NCBI GenBank assembly: GCA_024636555.1
Contig: JAGXGW010000014.1
Location: forward strand, 40,248 to 104,247
From: Paracoccaceae bacterium
GTDB taxonomy: Bacteria; Pseudomonadota; Alphaproteobacteria; Rhodobacterales; Rhodobacteraceae
Direction: 5' to 3'
Length of the DNA stretch: 64,000 bases
Shown here: piece by piece, positions 27,987-36,248 of the stretch
How positions within the stretch are numbered: the first letter of the stretch is position 1
Layout: each line of letters begins with the position of its first letter
The notes under the pieces: generated by a model
Databases searched by the model: none
The model's input: the letters and a program-made list of their open reading frames with translations, nothing else
Told to the model about the DNA's origin: nothing
Position numbers and translations under genes: made by a program

Positions 27987-28496
27987 ATGTCGTCATATAC
28001 AACACACCCCGAGACGCGGATCGGACATGTCCATTTCAAGGTCGCTGATCTGGAGCGCGCGATCGCCTTTTACCGCGATGTCATGGGCTTTGCCCTGATG
28101 CAGCGCTTCGGCGATCAGGCCGCCTTTCTGTCCGCCGGAGGATACCATCACCATATCGGCCTGAACACATGGGACAGCCTTGGCGGCAGCCCTGCTCCGC
28201 AAGGACATACCGGCCTTTATCACACCGCCATTCTCTATCCGGACAGGGCCGCTCTCGGTACGGCGCTGGCGCGCGTGCTTGACGCAGGGGTCCCGCTGGA
28301 CGGTGCCGCCGATCACGGTGTGTCGGAGGCGGTCTATTTCCGTGATCCCGATGGCAACGGCGTGGAAATCTATCGCGACCGTGCCCCGCAGGACTGGCCC
28401 CGTGATGCAAAAGGCAACCTGGCCATGACAAACAAGCGTCTGGACCTTGATGCCCTGTTGGCCGAGGCTGCCTGTGAGAAGGCAAAACCGCGGTGA
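27987..28496 (+). CDS. VOC-family (glyoxalase/extradiol dioxygenase fold) protein
   Basis: 169 aa. The first beta-alpha-beta-beta-beta unit has GHVHFKVADLERAIAFYRDVMGF; potential metal ligands are His in that strand, HHHIGLNTW and Glu in VYFRDPDGNGVEIYRD. It resembles CatE-like members that cleave catechols, though with a single module pair the substrate is undetermined. The ribosome-binding site is aaggagag before the ATG at 27987. It stands alone. Confidence 0.82.
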   Translation: MSSYTTHPETRIGHVHFKVADLERAIAFYRDVMGFALMQRFGDQAAFLSAGGYHHHIGLNTWDSLGGSPAPQGHTGLYHTAILYPDRAALGTALARVLDAGVPLDGAADHGVSEAVYFRDPDGNGVEIYRDRAPQDWPRDAKGNLAMTNKRLDLDALLAEAACEKAKPR

Positions 28497-28735
28497 TCCG
28501 GCGCTGACAAAATCGTGTCCGCAGCAGTGATGTATGCGCGGGAGATGGAGGATTTGTCCTATAACCGTGCCCGAAATGTCACGGAAATGACACCCAAGCC
28601 TGTCACGGTGCCCTTATTTATTCAGCGATAAGGCTTCAGATCGTCCCAGAGCAAGTCTCAGGCTGAAATCATCACGAGCGTATTTGTCCAAGCCGTTTTT
28701 CGCGGCTTTGTCACAAGGTCTTTTTCATGACGCCG
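28497..28735 (+). ncRNA. Structured noncoding stretch, candidate small RNA or leader
   Basis: No ORF fits this ~240-bp gap after the VOC gene. It contains hairpins: ccttat...ataagg near 28610-28632 and aagccg...cggctt at 28690-28709. A strong rho-independent terminator follows at 28737-28768. A separate terminator some 240 bp after the last stop suggests an independent transcript. It matches no RNA family I recognise, so this is a low-confidence call. Confidence 0.25.
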
Positions 28736-28736
28736 T

Positions 28737-28768
28737 AACCCGGCCCGGACCTTTCGGGTCGGGTTTTT
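28737..28768 (+). terminator. Rho-independent terminator
   Basis: Stem aacccggcc paired with ggtcgggtt (one G-T pair), followed by TTTTT on the plus strand. It lies well after the VOC stop and before the DUF2157 gene. Confidence 0.75.
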
Positions 28769-28897
28769 CCGTTCTGGGCACAGGAACAGGCAGTGCCTGT
28801 GCAGCCTTTACCTGCCAGCCGGTTCGGGTAAGGTTCTTCCAATGGACGTGCTGTGCTGCGGGTCACGGGACGGGTTGGCGTGGAAGACGAGGCGGCC

Positions 28898-30178
28898 ATG
28901 CATATCAAAAGCAAGTCTGCCGTGATCGGCACGGCGCTGCAGGACTGGCGCGACCGTGGACTTCTGGACACGGAAACAGCGCTAAGGCTGCAGGCCGATC
29001 TGGATCGGGGCGGCCGCAAGTTCAGCTTCAACGCATTCGTCATCACAGCCGGTGTGATCTGCCTGTGCTTCGCCGCGATGACCTTCATCGCCGCCAACTG
29101 GGAAGAGATGAGCCGCCTTGCGCGCCTGACGTTGGTGATCCTTGGGCTCTGGGCAGCTTGGGGCGCGGCACTCTGGGCCGGATTGCGCGGCCTGCACTGG
29201 TGGCACGAGGCGCTGATGGTGCTGGCCTGCGGCCTGTTCGGGGCCGGGATCATGCTGGTCAGCCAGATTTACCACATACAGGGCAATGCTGCGGATGCGG
29301 TTTGGCTCTGGGGGCTGGGCACGCTGCTGGCGGCCGTGCTGGCGCGCGGGACGATGGTTTTGGTCTTCGCCATCGGACTATTCGGGTTGTGGCACGCGAT
29401 GCAGATTGACATTTTTGGCGGCAGTGCCGATCTGAACCTGCCCTATCTGGGATGGTGGCTGACAGGTGCCGCGCTGGCATGGTGGCTGCGCAGCAGGGCT
29501 GGCGCGCATATGAGCGTGATCGCCTTGTGCTTCTGGCTGCTGACGGCATTGACCACAGTCGCCTCGCCGCAACTCGCCGCCATTTTGCTGGCGCTGAGTG
29601 CTGTCACCACGATTTCGGCGCTGCTGGCCTCGCTTTCAGGACCGCTGGTGTTGCGCGGCTTTGAGGGGGCCGCAATGGGCTACGCGACATTCATGCTGGG
29701 GCTGGTCGTGTATTTCCTGACGCTCGGTATCGACGAATACACGGGCGACGCCGTGCAGGGGGCAGGCAATGCGGGGACAGACGGACTCATGCTGCCCCTG
29801 CTTTTGCTGCTGGCGCCGCTGGCGTTTGCCGTGGCCGGACATCTGCGACGCTGGGTGTTCTCCTATGATTTGTGGGTGGCATTCGTGACCGGCGTGCTGA
29901 TGCTGGTCATATTTTATCTGGCTCCCGTGCCGCTGTTGCCGGAGGCGCTGTTGCTCGCGGTCTTTATCTGGATCACACGGATGGGCTGGCGGCTGGACCA
30001 GCGCGGCCTGCGCGCCATCGGCATGTTCGGCTTTGTCATGGCGCTGCTGCTGATTTACGCCGTGACCGTCGGCACACTGATCGGCACAAGCGGGTTCTAC
30101 CTCGGCGCGGGCGTGATCCTGCTGGGTGGTGCATGGCTTGCCACACGGCTGGACCCGAAGCGCAGGAGCGGCACATGA
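28898..30178 (+). CDS. DUF2157 domain membrane protein
   Basis: 426 aa with a soluble N-terminal ~45 residues (DUF2157: LQDWRDRGLLDTETALRLQ). About a dozen hydrophobic helices follow, starting AFVITAGVICLCFAAMTFIAANW. The ATG at 28898 has a gacgagg site; the frame further upstream is not family-like. It overlaps the next gene by 4 bp (ATGA). DUF2157 proteins are regularly paired with GDYXXLXY proteins, as here. The function is unknown. Confidence 0.87.
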   Translation: MHIKSKSAVIGTALQDWRDRGLLDTETALRLQADLDRGGRKFSFNAFVITAGVICLCFAAMTFIAANWEEMSRLARLTLVILGLWAAWGAALWAGLRGLHWWHEALMVLACGLFGAGIMLVSQIYHIQGNAADAVWLWGLGTLLAAVLARGTMVLVFAIGLFGLWHAMQIDIFGGSADLNLPYLGWWLTGAALAWWLRSRAGAHMSVIALCFWLLTALTTVASPQLAAILLALSAVTTISALLASLSGPLVLRGFEGAAMGYATFMLGLVVYFLTLGIDEYTGDAVQGAGNAGTDGLMLPLLLLLAPLAFAVAGHLRRWVFSYDLWVAFVTGVLMLVIFYLAPVPLLPEALLLAVFIWITRMGWRLDQRGLRAIGMFGFVMALLLIYAVTVGTLIGTSGFYLGAGVILLGGAWLATRLDPKRRSGT

Positions 30179-30756
30179 CGCGCCGCCTGCCCGCTTGGTT
30201 CTCCACCCGCCTGCCCGCCGGCTGGCTGATCGCCGCGATTGCCGTAGTGGCCCTGTTGCAGACCGCGGCGATCGGCAAGATGGTGACCGACCGCGCCGCC
30301 CTTTTGCGGGACGGTCAGGAGGTGGTGCTGGAGACCGGCGCCATCGACCCGCGCGATCTGTTTCGCGGGCATTACACGATCCTGAACCTCGCAATCACGC
30401 GCATCCCAGCCGGTTCGGTCACGCGTGATCCGGCGCTGGAACCCGGCGCGGCGGTCTATGTCACGCTGGCCGAGGGTGATGAAGGTTACTGGCGCGCGAC
30501 CGCCCTCACGGCTGATCTGCCAGCGGGCCAGTCCGCGGTGATCCGTGGCGTGTTTGACTATGATACGGCGAGCCAGATTTTCCTCAGCTTCCCGTTTGAC
30601 CGTTACTTCGCGCCACAGGACCGCGCGCTGGAGCTTGAGGCGCTGGACCGCGCGGACCGTCTCGGCCTTATTCTGGCACTGGACGGCGCGGGCAACGGGG
30701 CGATCAAGGGGCTGATGGTCGACGGGCAGCGTCTTTACGAGGAGGCGCTTTACTGA
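30175..30756 (+). CDS. GDYXXLXY-domain membrane-anchored protein
   Basis: 193 aa with one N-terminal membrane helix (WLIAAIAVVALLQTAAIGKMV) and a periplasmic domain. The family motif is seen as RGHYTILNL, a His variant of GDYxxLxY. The ATG at 30175 overlaps the DUF2157 stop, so the pair is translated together and presumably acts as one membrane complex of unknown function. Confidence 0.85.
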   Translation: MTRRLPAWFSTRLPAGWLIAAIAVVALLQTAAIGKMVTDRAALLRDGQEVVLETGAIDPRDLFRGHYTILNLAITRIPAGSVTRDPALEPGAAVYVTLAEGDEGYWRATALTADLPAGQSAVIRGVFDYDTASQIFLSFPFDRYFAPQDRALELEALDRADRLGLILALDGAGNGAIKGLMVDGQRLYEEALY

Positions 30757-30835
30757 CCCCGCAGCGCCGATCCATGCTTTACCGCACGGTCCTTGCTGGT
30801 AATGTCCACAGCGACAGATCGAAAGGGACAAGTCC

Positions 30836-31699
30836 ATGGCAACCGGCACAAATATCCGCACCTATTTCAACGGCCAGTGGCATGATGGCGATGTGCCGAT
30901 CATGCGGGCAGCGGATCACGGCGCATGGCTGGGCAGCACCGTGTTCGACGGCGCGCGCTACGTCAACGGCATGGCCCCCGATCTGGAAGCGCATTGCGCC
31001 CGCGTGAACCGCTCCGCCGAGGCGCTGATGATCACGCCTACCGTCGCCACGCAAGAGATGGTCGGCCTGATCCGCGAGGGGCTTGCGGCCTATCCGCGTG
31101 CGGCGGCTGTGTATATCAGGCCCATGTATTGGGGGATCGACGGCGATCCGACAGCCATCGTGCCGTCGCCCGACAGCACCGGCTTTGCCATCTGCCTCGA
31201 AGAGATCCCGATGCCGCCCGAAGGCGCGACCACCACGCTGACCCGCACCCGCTTTCGCCGCCCTGTGCTGGAAAGCGCTGTGGTCAATGCCAAGGCGGGC
31301 TGCCTTTATCCCAACAACGCCCGCATGCTGGCCGAGGCGCGGGCCAAGGGGTTCGGCAATGCGCTGGTCGCCGATGCGATGGGCAATGTCGCCGAGACCG
31401 CGACCGCCAATGTCTTCATGGTCAAGGACGGCGTTGTCTTCACCCCCATTCCGAACGGCACCTTTCTGGCCGGTATCACCCGCGCGCGCCATATCGTGAA
31501 CCTGCGCGCCGACGGGGTCGAGGTGCGCGAGGCCGTGCTGAGCTTCGAGGATTTCCACAATGCCGACGAGGTTTTCCTGACCGGCAATATGAGCAAGATC
31601 ACACCCGTCTCGGCCTTTGACGGGACCACCTACAACGTGGGGCCGATAGCCGAACGGGCGCGGGCGCTTTACTGGGATTGGGCCGCCACGGCAGGCTGA
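30836..31699 (+). CDS. Branched-chain-type (class IV) aminotransferase
   Basis: PLP fold-type IV enzyme, 287 aa. Conserved parts are YFNGQWHDGDVPIMRAADHG, VFDGAR, the PLP lysine in VVNAKAGCLYPNN, ETATANVF and the phosphate site TGNMSKITPV. The family includes IlvE and D-amino-acid aminotransferase. In Roseobacter genomes this gene is annotated as a branched-chain amino acid aminotransferase; the absence of the canonical IlvE EYKN context leaves the substrate open. ATG at 30836 with an aaaggga site. Confidence 0.85.
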   Translation: MATGTNIRTYFNGQWHDGDVPIMRAADHGAWLGSTVFDGARYVNGMAPDLEAHCARVNRSAEALMITPTVATQEMVGLIREGLAAYPRAAAVYIRPMYWGIDGDPTAIVPSPDSTGFAICLEEIPMPPEGATTTLTRTRFRRPVLESAVVNAKAGCLYPNNARMLAEARAKGFGNALVADAMGNVAETATANVFMVKDGVVFTPIPNGTFLAGITRARHIVNLRADGVEVREAVLSFEDFHNADEVFLTGNMSKITPVSAFDGTTYNVGPIAERARALYWDWAATAG

Positions 31700-31726
31700 T
31701 ACGTTTGTTCCTGCGGTTGGGCTGGA

Positions 31727-31763
31727 ATGCGCTCCGCGCGGGGATATTTGCGGCAAGAAGAAA
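31727..31763 (+). repeat. Rhodobacteraceae intergenic repeat, copy 3
   Basis: Reads atgcgctccgcgcggggata then tttgcggcaagaagaa. It differs from the inverted copy at 25160-25196 by about one base. It lies 28 bp after the aminotransferase stop. Confidence 0.6.
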
Positions 31764-31839
31764 CAGGGCGCAGCGCGCCCCATCACAGAGTTGCGCGGTG
31801 CGGTGGCTTGCGCCATGATCGCCCGAAGGGAGAAGCAGG

Positions 31840-32295
31840 ATGCGTAAGTTTCTGGTTGTGCTGGATGACAGCCGCGAATGTCTGAATGCGATGCGCTTTG
31901 CCGCGATGCGTGCGGCCCGCACGGGCGGCGGGGTCGAGATCCTGTCGGTGATCCCGCCGGAAGAGTTCAACCACTGGATCGGTGTGGCCGATATCATGCG
32001 CGAGGAGGCCCGCGAGCGCATCCACGCGCATTTCGAGGTTTTCGCCAAATGGATGCGCGACAAACAGGGTGTGGACCCCGAACTGGTGATCCGCGAGGGC
32101 GAACCGGTGACGGAAATTCTGGCGCAGATCAGTGAAGACAATGATATCGGCGTGCTGGTGCTGGGCGCGGGCACCGACAAGAAAGGCCCCGGCCCGCTGG
32201 TCACGCAACTGACGCGCAGCGCGGGCACCCTGTCGGTGCCCATCACCATCGTGCCCGGCGATCTGTCCAAGGAGCGGCTGGAGGCCATCACCTGA
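31840..32295 (+). CDS. Universal stress protein UspA family
   Basis: 151-aa nucleotide-binding alpha/beta protein. The N-terminal strand KFLVVLDDSRECLNAMRFA and the C-terminal ATP loop VLVLGAGTDKKGPGPLVTQL resemble G-2x-G-9x-G(S/T). It is cytoplasmic. ATG at 31840 with a gggagaag site. It stands alone; conditions of expression cannot be read from the sequence. Confidence 0.9.
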   Translation: MRKFLVVLDDSRECLNAMRFAAMRAARTGGGVEILSVIPPEEFNHWIGVADIMREEARERIHAHFEVFAKWMRDKQGVDPELVIREGEPVTEILAQISEDNDIGVLVLGAGTDKKGPGPLVTQLTRSAGTLSVPITIVPGDLSKERLEAIT

Positions 32296-32414
32296 AGCCG
32301 CAAGCCCCGCACAGACACAGGGCCGCGCGTCAGATACCCGGACGACATCGCCATCCTGAATCGCGCAGAGATGCCGCCGGCCGTTTCCGCCCGACCGCCC
32401 GACCGCCCGACGGG

Positions 32415-33332
32415 TCAGTCGAACCGGTTGACAGGCAACTTCAGGTAATGGTGCCCGTCATTTTCTGCCGGCGGCAGTCGCCCGCCCCGCAGATTGATCT
32501 GAAGCGCCGCAAGTATGCGGTCCGGCAATGGCAATGTCGCGTCCCGTTCCTGCCGGCGCTTGATGTATGCGTTCCGTTCGGTGCCGTCCTTGACATGCTT
32601 GTTCGACAACTTGTGTTCCGCGACGGTCGCTTCCCATTGCGGCTCGTCCCGTCCGGGGCCGCCATAATCGTGACCGACAAACAACCGGGTGTCTTGTGGC
32701 AGCGCGAGGATATTCTGGATCGAGTCCCAGAGTTCAGCGGTTTTTCCTCCCGGAAAATCCGAGCGTGACGTGCCGACGTCGGGCTGCATGAGGGTGTCAT
32801 GCACGAAGGCGGCATTACCGCAAACAAAGGTAATCGATCCGAGCGTGTGACCGGGCGAGAGCATGACCGTCGCAGTCAAGTCGCCGATCCGGAAGGTCTC
32901 TTTATCCTTGAAAAGATGGTCAAAATCGCGATGCGGGTTGAAAGCTTCCGGCATGTTGTAAAGATCAGCCCAGATCCCCGCAATCTTGGGCACAAGCGCG
33001 CCGATGCCGTTGGGTGCGCCCGTTGCCTGCTTTAACTGCGCCGAGGCCATGACGTGATCCGCGTGGGGATGCGTGTCCAGCACCCACGCGACCTCAAGCC
33101 CGTTATCACGCACGAGGTCAAGCACCTGATCCAGGCTTTCTGTCGAGAAGCAATAGTTCTTGGGATCGAAGTTCCACACCACGTCGATCAGCGCAGCTTT
33201 CTTGGTGCCAGGATCGGCGCATATATACTGGATTGAACCGGTATCGGGTTCGTAAAGACCCCAGACATCGGGACCGCCTGCGCCCGTCGAAGGCGAGTGG
33301 CGGACGAGACGGGATTTCAAGGGATCAGGCAC
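32415..33332 (-). CDS. MBL-fold hydrolase, ETHE1/Blh persulfide-dioxygenase-like
   Basis: 305-aa metallo-beta-lactamase fold. Metal ligands are visible in DTHPHADH, SPGHTLGS, AAFVHDTLMQPD and FVGHDYGG. The sequence YICADPGTKKAALIDVVWNFDP is typical of the ETHE1/Blh group, which oxidises glutathione persulfide or is linked to sulfide detoxification. GTG at 33332 with an aaaggag site, overlapping the upstream 112-aa gene by 16 bp. Last gene of a four-gene minus-strand unit. Substrate is inferred. Confidence 0.82.
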   Translation of the reverse strand: MPDPLKSRLVRHSPSTGAGGPDVWGLYEPDTGSIQYICADPGTKKAALIDVVWNFDPKNYCFSTESLDQVLDLVRDNGLEVAWVLDTHPHADHVMASAQLKQATGAPNGIGALVPKIAGIWADLYNMPEAFNPHRDFDHLFKDKETFRIGDLTATVMLSPGHTLGSITFVCGNAAFVHDTLMQPDVGTSRSDFPGGKTAELWDSIQNILALPQDTRLFVGHDYGGPGRDEPQWEATVAEHKLSNKHVKDGTERNAYIKRRQERDATLPLPDRILAALQINLRGGRLPPAENDGHHYLKLPVNRFD

Positions 33333-33655
33333 GGCATGGCTCCTTTTGATGCTGAGGGTAGTCGAAAAGCAGCGCCGGGCACCATGGGTAACGTTCCTCG
33401 CACACGGCCATAGGCTGTCTTTGCAACCAAGGCGATTGCTGCACGCGCAGGCGGACCGATCACAACAGCAACGGTCATAAGCGCGGCGATCACAAGCGGC
33501 CCCCGAAAGCCCGCACGCTCAACCGGATCTTCCATGCGTTCACAGCTCCTCAAATTGCGCATCTCGATGAAAAGCGCGGGCACGAACAGCCGTGCACTGA
33601 CGACAAGGATCACAAAACGCAATAATCCGGATGCAATGCCGGCACGCAGGCGCAC
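33317..33655 (-). CDS. Small membrane protein of unknown function
   Basis: 112 aa, not recognised. Two hydrophobic segments are predicted: GLLRFVILVVSARLFVPALF (residues ~10-29) and GPLVIAALMTVAVVIGPPAR (residues ~52-71). GTG start at 33655, only 1 base after the DUF302 stop, with a ggaggaaat site located inside that gene's end. Its own end overlaps the MBL gene start. The coupling on both sides argues that it is real. Confidence 0.55.
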   Translation of the reverse strand: MRLRAGIASGLLRFVILVVSARLFVPALFIEMRNLRSCERMEDPVERAGFRGPLVIAALMTVAVVIGPPARAAIALVAKTAYGRVRGTLPMVPGAAFRLPSASKGAMPCLIP

Positions 33656-33656
33656 T

Positions 33657-34043
33657 TCAGATTTCCTCCACCGTTTTTTTCAACTGGTCGCGCACGTCGC
33701 CCGCTAGGGCTTTCAGTTCGGCACTCCCGATCGCTTGCATCGACGCCACCGGGTCGATCGCACTGACTTCGACACCACCCTCGACCTCCCGTACGATGAC
33801 GTTGCAGGGCAACATGGCACCGACCCGCGGTTCGATCTGGATCGCCTGATGGGCCATCTTCGGATTGCAGGCACCCAGAATGCGGTAGGCTGGCATGTGA
33901 ACATCCAGCTTGGCTTTCATGGTCTTTTGCACGTCGATTTCGGTCAGGACGCCAAATCCATTGGCAGACAGGGCCGCGCGCGTGCGGCTGTCTATTTCGT
34001 CGATATCGGCCCCGGTCATCACCCGTGTGATGGTATAATCCAT
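33657..34043 (-). CDS. DUF302 domain protein
   Basis: 128 aa. The family pattern is MDYTITRVMTGADIDEIDSR, VLTEIDVQKTMKAKL, YRILGACNPKMAHQAI and GAMLPCNVIVRE, giving two conserved Cys (residues 59 and 80). DUF302 proteins often accompany sulfur or metal stress genes but have no proven reaction. The ATG at 34043 has a ggagaag site; the open frame up to 34292 covers the small upstream gene and is not part of it. Confidence 0.85.
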   Translation of the reverse strand: MDYTITRVMTGADIDEIDSRTRAALSANGFGVLTEIDVQKTMKAKLDVHMPAYRILGACNPKMAHQAIQIEPRVGAMLPCNVIVREVEGGVEVSAIDPVASMQAIGSAELKALAGDVRDQLKKTVEEI

Positions 34044-34072
34044 GTTGGCTTCTCCATGTTTTTCTAGGTGCT

Positions 34073-34180
34073 TTACTTGCGCAGGTACTTGATCAGCGCG
34101 GCGATCATCAGAACGACAAGCACCAGGATGACGATCATCCAGATCCAGCCAAACCCCGTTCCATATCCGTGCATCATCAT
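34073..34180 (-). CDS. 35-aa single-span membrane peptide
   Basis: Starts MMMHGYGTGFGWIWMIVILV and ends KYLRK. One hydrophobic span of ~20 residues is followed by a positive tail, so the C-terminus is predicted inside. The ATG at 34180 has an aaagga site 7 bp upstream. It is the first gene of the unit with DUF302 and the MBL enzyme. Such peptides are common beside heavy-metal genes. Confidence 0.6.
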   Translation of the reverse strand: MMMHGYGTGFGWIWMIVILVLVVLMIAALIKYLRK

Positions 34181-34331
34181 GAATATCCTTTTGTTGGTGT
34201 GACGTGCCACGGTATGACAACACCCCTTGACCATGAGAGTTCCCGTTCGGGGCCGCCAGTTTGCGCCTGTCGTTCTCCCAGCGCTGGAACAAATCCCCTT
34301 CTGCAAGGTTCTATATTGCTGGAGAAATGCA

Positions 34332-34592
34332 ATGGAACTGACTGACGGGGCCGCGGGCCAGCACCACGGGCATCATGGTCACAACGATCATGGCCAGCAT
34401 CCTCATGCGCCTGCGGTCACGGCGCCGAAGCCGAAGACCGGCGGCGCGCTCCGCGTCCCGCTGTTGCTCGCGGCCAGGACCGTGCGGCTGCCCGAGGCGA
34501 AATGCGCGTGCCGCGCTCCTGTTCCGGTCCCGACTTATCCGACCCATCTGAAACGCAAACCAGGGAGAAAGCCATGGGACCCAAGACCTTAG
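34332..34592 (+). CDS. His-rich small ORF, possible metal-binding leader or gene remnant
   Basis: 86 codons, ggaga site before the ATG. Residues 11-25 (HHGHHGHNDHGQHPH) are a histidine cluster able to bind Cu, Zn or Ni. After residue ~38 the composition turns Arg/Pro-rich, as expected for out-of-frame GC-rich DNA, and the ORF runs into the cytochrome gene start. It may be the N-terminus of a lost metal-transporting P-type ATPase. Function not claimed. Confidence 0.35.
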   Translation: MELTDGAAGQHHGHHGHNDHGQHPHAPAVTAPKPKTGGALRVPLLLAARTVRLPEAKCACRAPVPVPTYPTHLKRKPGRKPWDPRP

Positions 34593-35123
34593 GAGCGGCT
34601 CTCGGCGTCGTGGCAACGCTGTTCACCGCTCTCGTCGTCTGGCTGACGGTCGCCTACACGGGTGCCTACAATGTTGCGGCGACAGACACGCATGGCGGAT
34701 GCCGTGCGATGGACGCTCGACACCACGATGCACCGCTCCGTCGCGAGGCGAGCGGAAGATGCCGGCCTGTCCGAGACCGTTCCACAGCAGGTGATAGCCG
34801 AAGGCGCAAGGCATTACACCGAAAGCTGTGCGCATTGCCACGGCGGGCCCGGCATGGACGCGGCACAGTGGTCGCGCGGGATGCGGCCCGAGCCGCCTCA
34901 TTTGACAGAAGCCGCAGCGGAATGGGAACCGGCGGAGATCTACTGGATCGCCGAGAACGGCATCAAGATGAGCGGCATGCCGGCCTTCGGCACCCTGCAC
35001 GGACCCGAGGAACTGCGCGCGATCACCGCGTTCGTGTTACAACTGCCGGGGCTTTCACCAGAGGATTACGCTGCGATGACGGGTGAAGGCGCACAGGGCC
35101 GCACAAACACCGGTTCGGAATAA
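34574..35123 (+). pseudogene. c-type cytochrome gene with a frameshift
   Basis: The reading frame from the ATG at 34574 (site gggagaaag) gives a membrane anchor (TLGAALGVVATLFTALVVWL) and GAYNVAATDTH, then leaves the coding frame. The +1-shifted frame continues ADAVRWTLDTTMHRSVARRA, the haem site CAHCH and GIKMSGMPAFG with the axial Met. Removing one G at 34694/34695 restores a single ~182-aa protein. It is either a recent inactivation or a sequencing error. In context with the DUF305 gene it looks like part of a metal-resistance set. Confidence 0.75.
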
Positions 35124-35146
35124 TTTCAGGAACGAGGAGAACGCCC

Positions 35147-36007
35147 ATGTCCTACATCCGCTTCGGACTGATGATCCTCACCTCGACGGTGGTGATGTTC
35201 ATCCTGATGTATCTCAACACCTACGCGTGGGAGCATGTCTTCTTTTCGGAGACGCGCACCTATATGGCGATCCTGATGGGCGCGACCATGGCGGTGATCA
35301 TGCTGAGCTATATGCTGGGCATGTATTCCAACAAGATGCTCAACATCGCCATCTTCATCGGCTCGGTGATCGTCTTCGCGCTGATGCTCTGGCTCGTCCG
35401 GAGCCAGGCCACCGTATCAGGCGAGAGCTATATGCGCGCGATGATCCCGCACCACTCGATCGCAATCATGACCTCGGAACGGGCGCAGATCCGGGATCCG
35501 CGCGTTCAGAAAATGGCCCATGATATTGTCGCCGCGCAAAGGCGTGAGATATCCGAGATGCGCTATCTGATCGGCGAGGTCGCGGACGAAGACACCGTCG
35601 CGTCCATCTACCAAGATCCGCCCGCCGAAGTCGGCACGATCGCGGCGGCTTTGAACAACACCCTGATCGCTGAACTCGACCCGTCCGAGATGCCGCAGGC
35701 CGAAGCGGAACAGATTCTTGCTCCCGGTCCGCGCTGCACCTTCAATCGGACACCCGAGGAGCATCCCATCCTTTGGGTAGCGCAGGACGGCGGTGCCGCA
35801 GCAATAAAGCTGAACGGCGTGTTGGTCCCGCTCGAGGCAGCAGGAGAGACCGGGACCAGCGGAACCGTCTTGGAGGCCCAAGGCACCAGCGTGACGGTCA
35901 CATCTCTGGGCGAAGATGCCGACTGGCGGTCCGACGCGGAGATGATCTTCGCCCTGGAGCAGGGCCTGACCGTCGGATACCGCGGGTTCTGGGCCTGTTC
36001 GCCGTGA
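35147..36007 (+). CDS. DUF305 membrane protein with extra C-terminal domain
   Basis: 286 aa. Three N-terminal membrane helices: MILTSTVVMFILMYLNTY, MAILMGATMAVIMLSYMLGM and IAIFIGSVIVFALMLWLV. The DUF305 ferritin-like segment follows: ESYMRAMIPHHSIAIMTSERA with the MIPHH motif, and MAHDIVAAQRREISEM. A ~130-residue C-terminal domain ends WRSDAEMIFALEQGLTVGYR. DUF305 proteins are frequent in copper/silver resistance loci. It follows the cytochrome gene by 23 bp. Confidence 0.85.
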   Translation: MSYIRFGLMILTSTVVMFILMYLNTYAWEHVFFSETRTYMAILMGATMAVIMLSYMLGMYSNKMLNIAIFIGSVIVFALMLWLVRSQATVSGESYMRAMIPHHSIAIMTSERAQIRDPRVQKMAHDIVAAQRREISEMRYLIGEVADEDTVASIYQDPPAEVGTIAAALNNTLIAELDPSEMPQAEAEQILAPGPRCTFNRTPEEHPILWVAQDGGAAAIKLNGVLVPLEAAGETGTSGTVLEAQGTSVTVTSLGEDADWRSDAEMIFALEQGLTVGYRGFWACSP

Positions 36008-36104
36008 TGGCTGGCACGGACCGGCGGGCGAATACGATCATCACCCCCGACCTTTGCCGGACGAAGTCTCCTGCAAAGATGCTGTCGGCGATGGGTCGGT
36101 CGCC

Positions 36105-36248
36105 TTAGATCGCAGCCAGGTTAATTGAGGCGATTCCGACCTCGTTCAGCCCGAACAACTCGTCCGCCTCGCTGGTCCCGTTGCTATCGAAATCCCGCCA
36201 CGCCCGGAGCGGGTTGTAGAAAGTATCCAGACTGTCAATCACGCCGTC
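36105..36248 (-). pseudogene. C-terminal relic of an RTX/hemolysin-type calcium-binding protein
   Basis: 48 codons open after a stop at 36249-36251, encoding DGVIDSLDTFYNPLRAWRDF, then DSNGTSEADELFGLNEVGIASI. The EF-hand-like pattern WRDxDxNGxSxxDEL and GIASI is the repeat found in RTX-like exoproteins. No start or remainder of the gene exists nearby, so it is a fragment. Confidence 0.55.

Noticed and set aside
28497..28768. tRNA, 4.5S RNA or 6S RNA in the gap
   Set aside because: No T-loop, no SRP tetraloop motif and no recognisable 6S bubble could be found.
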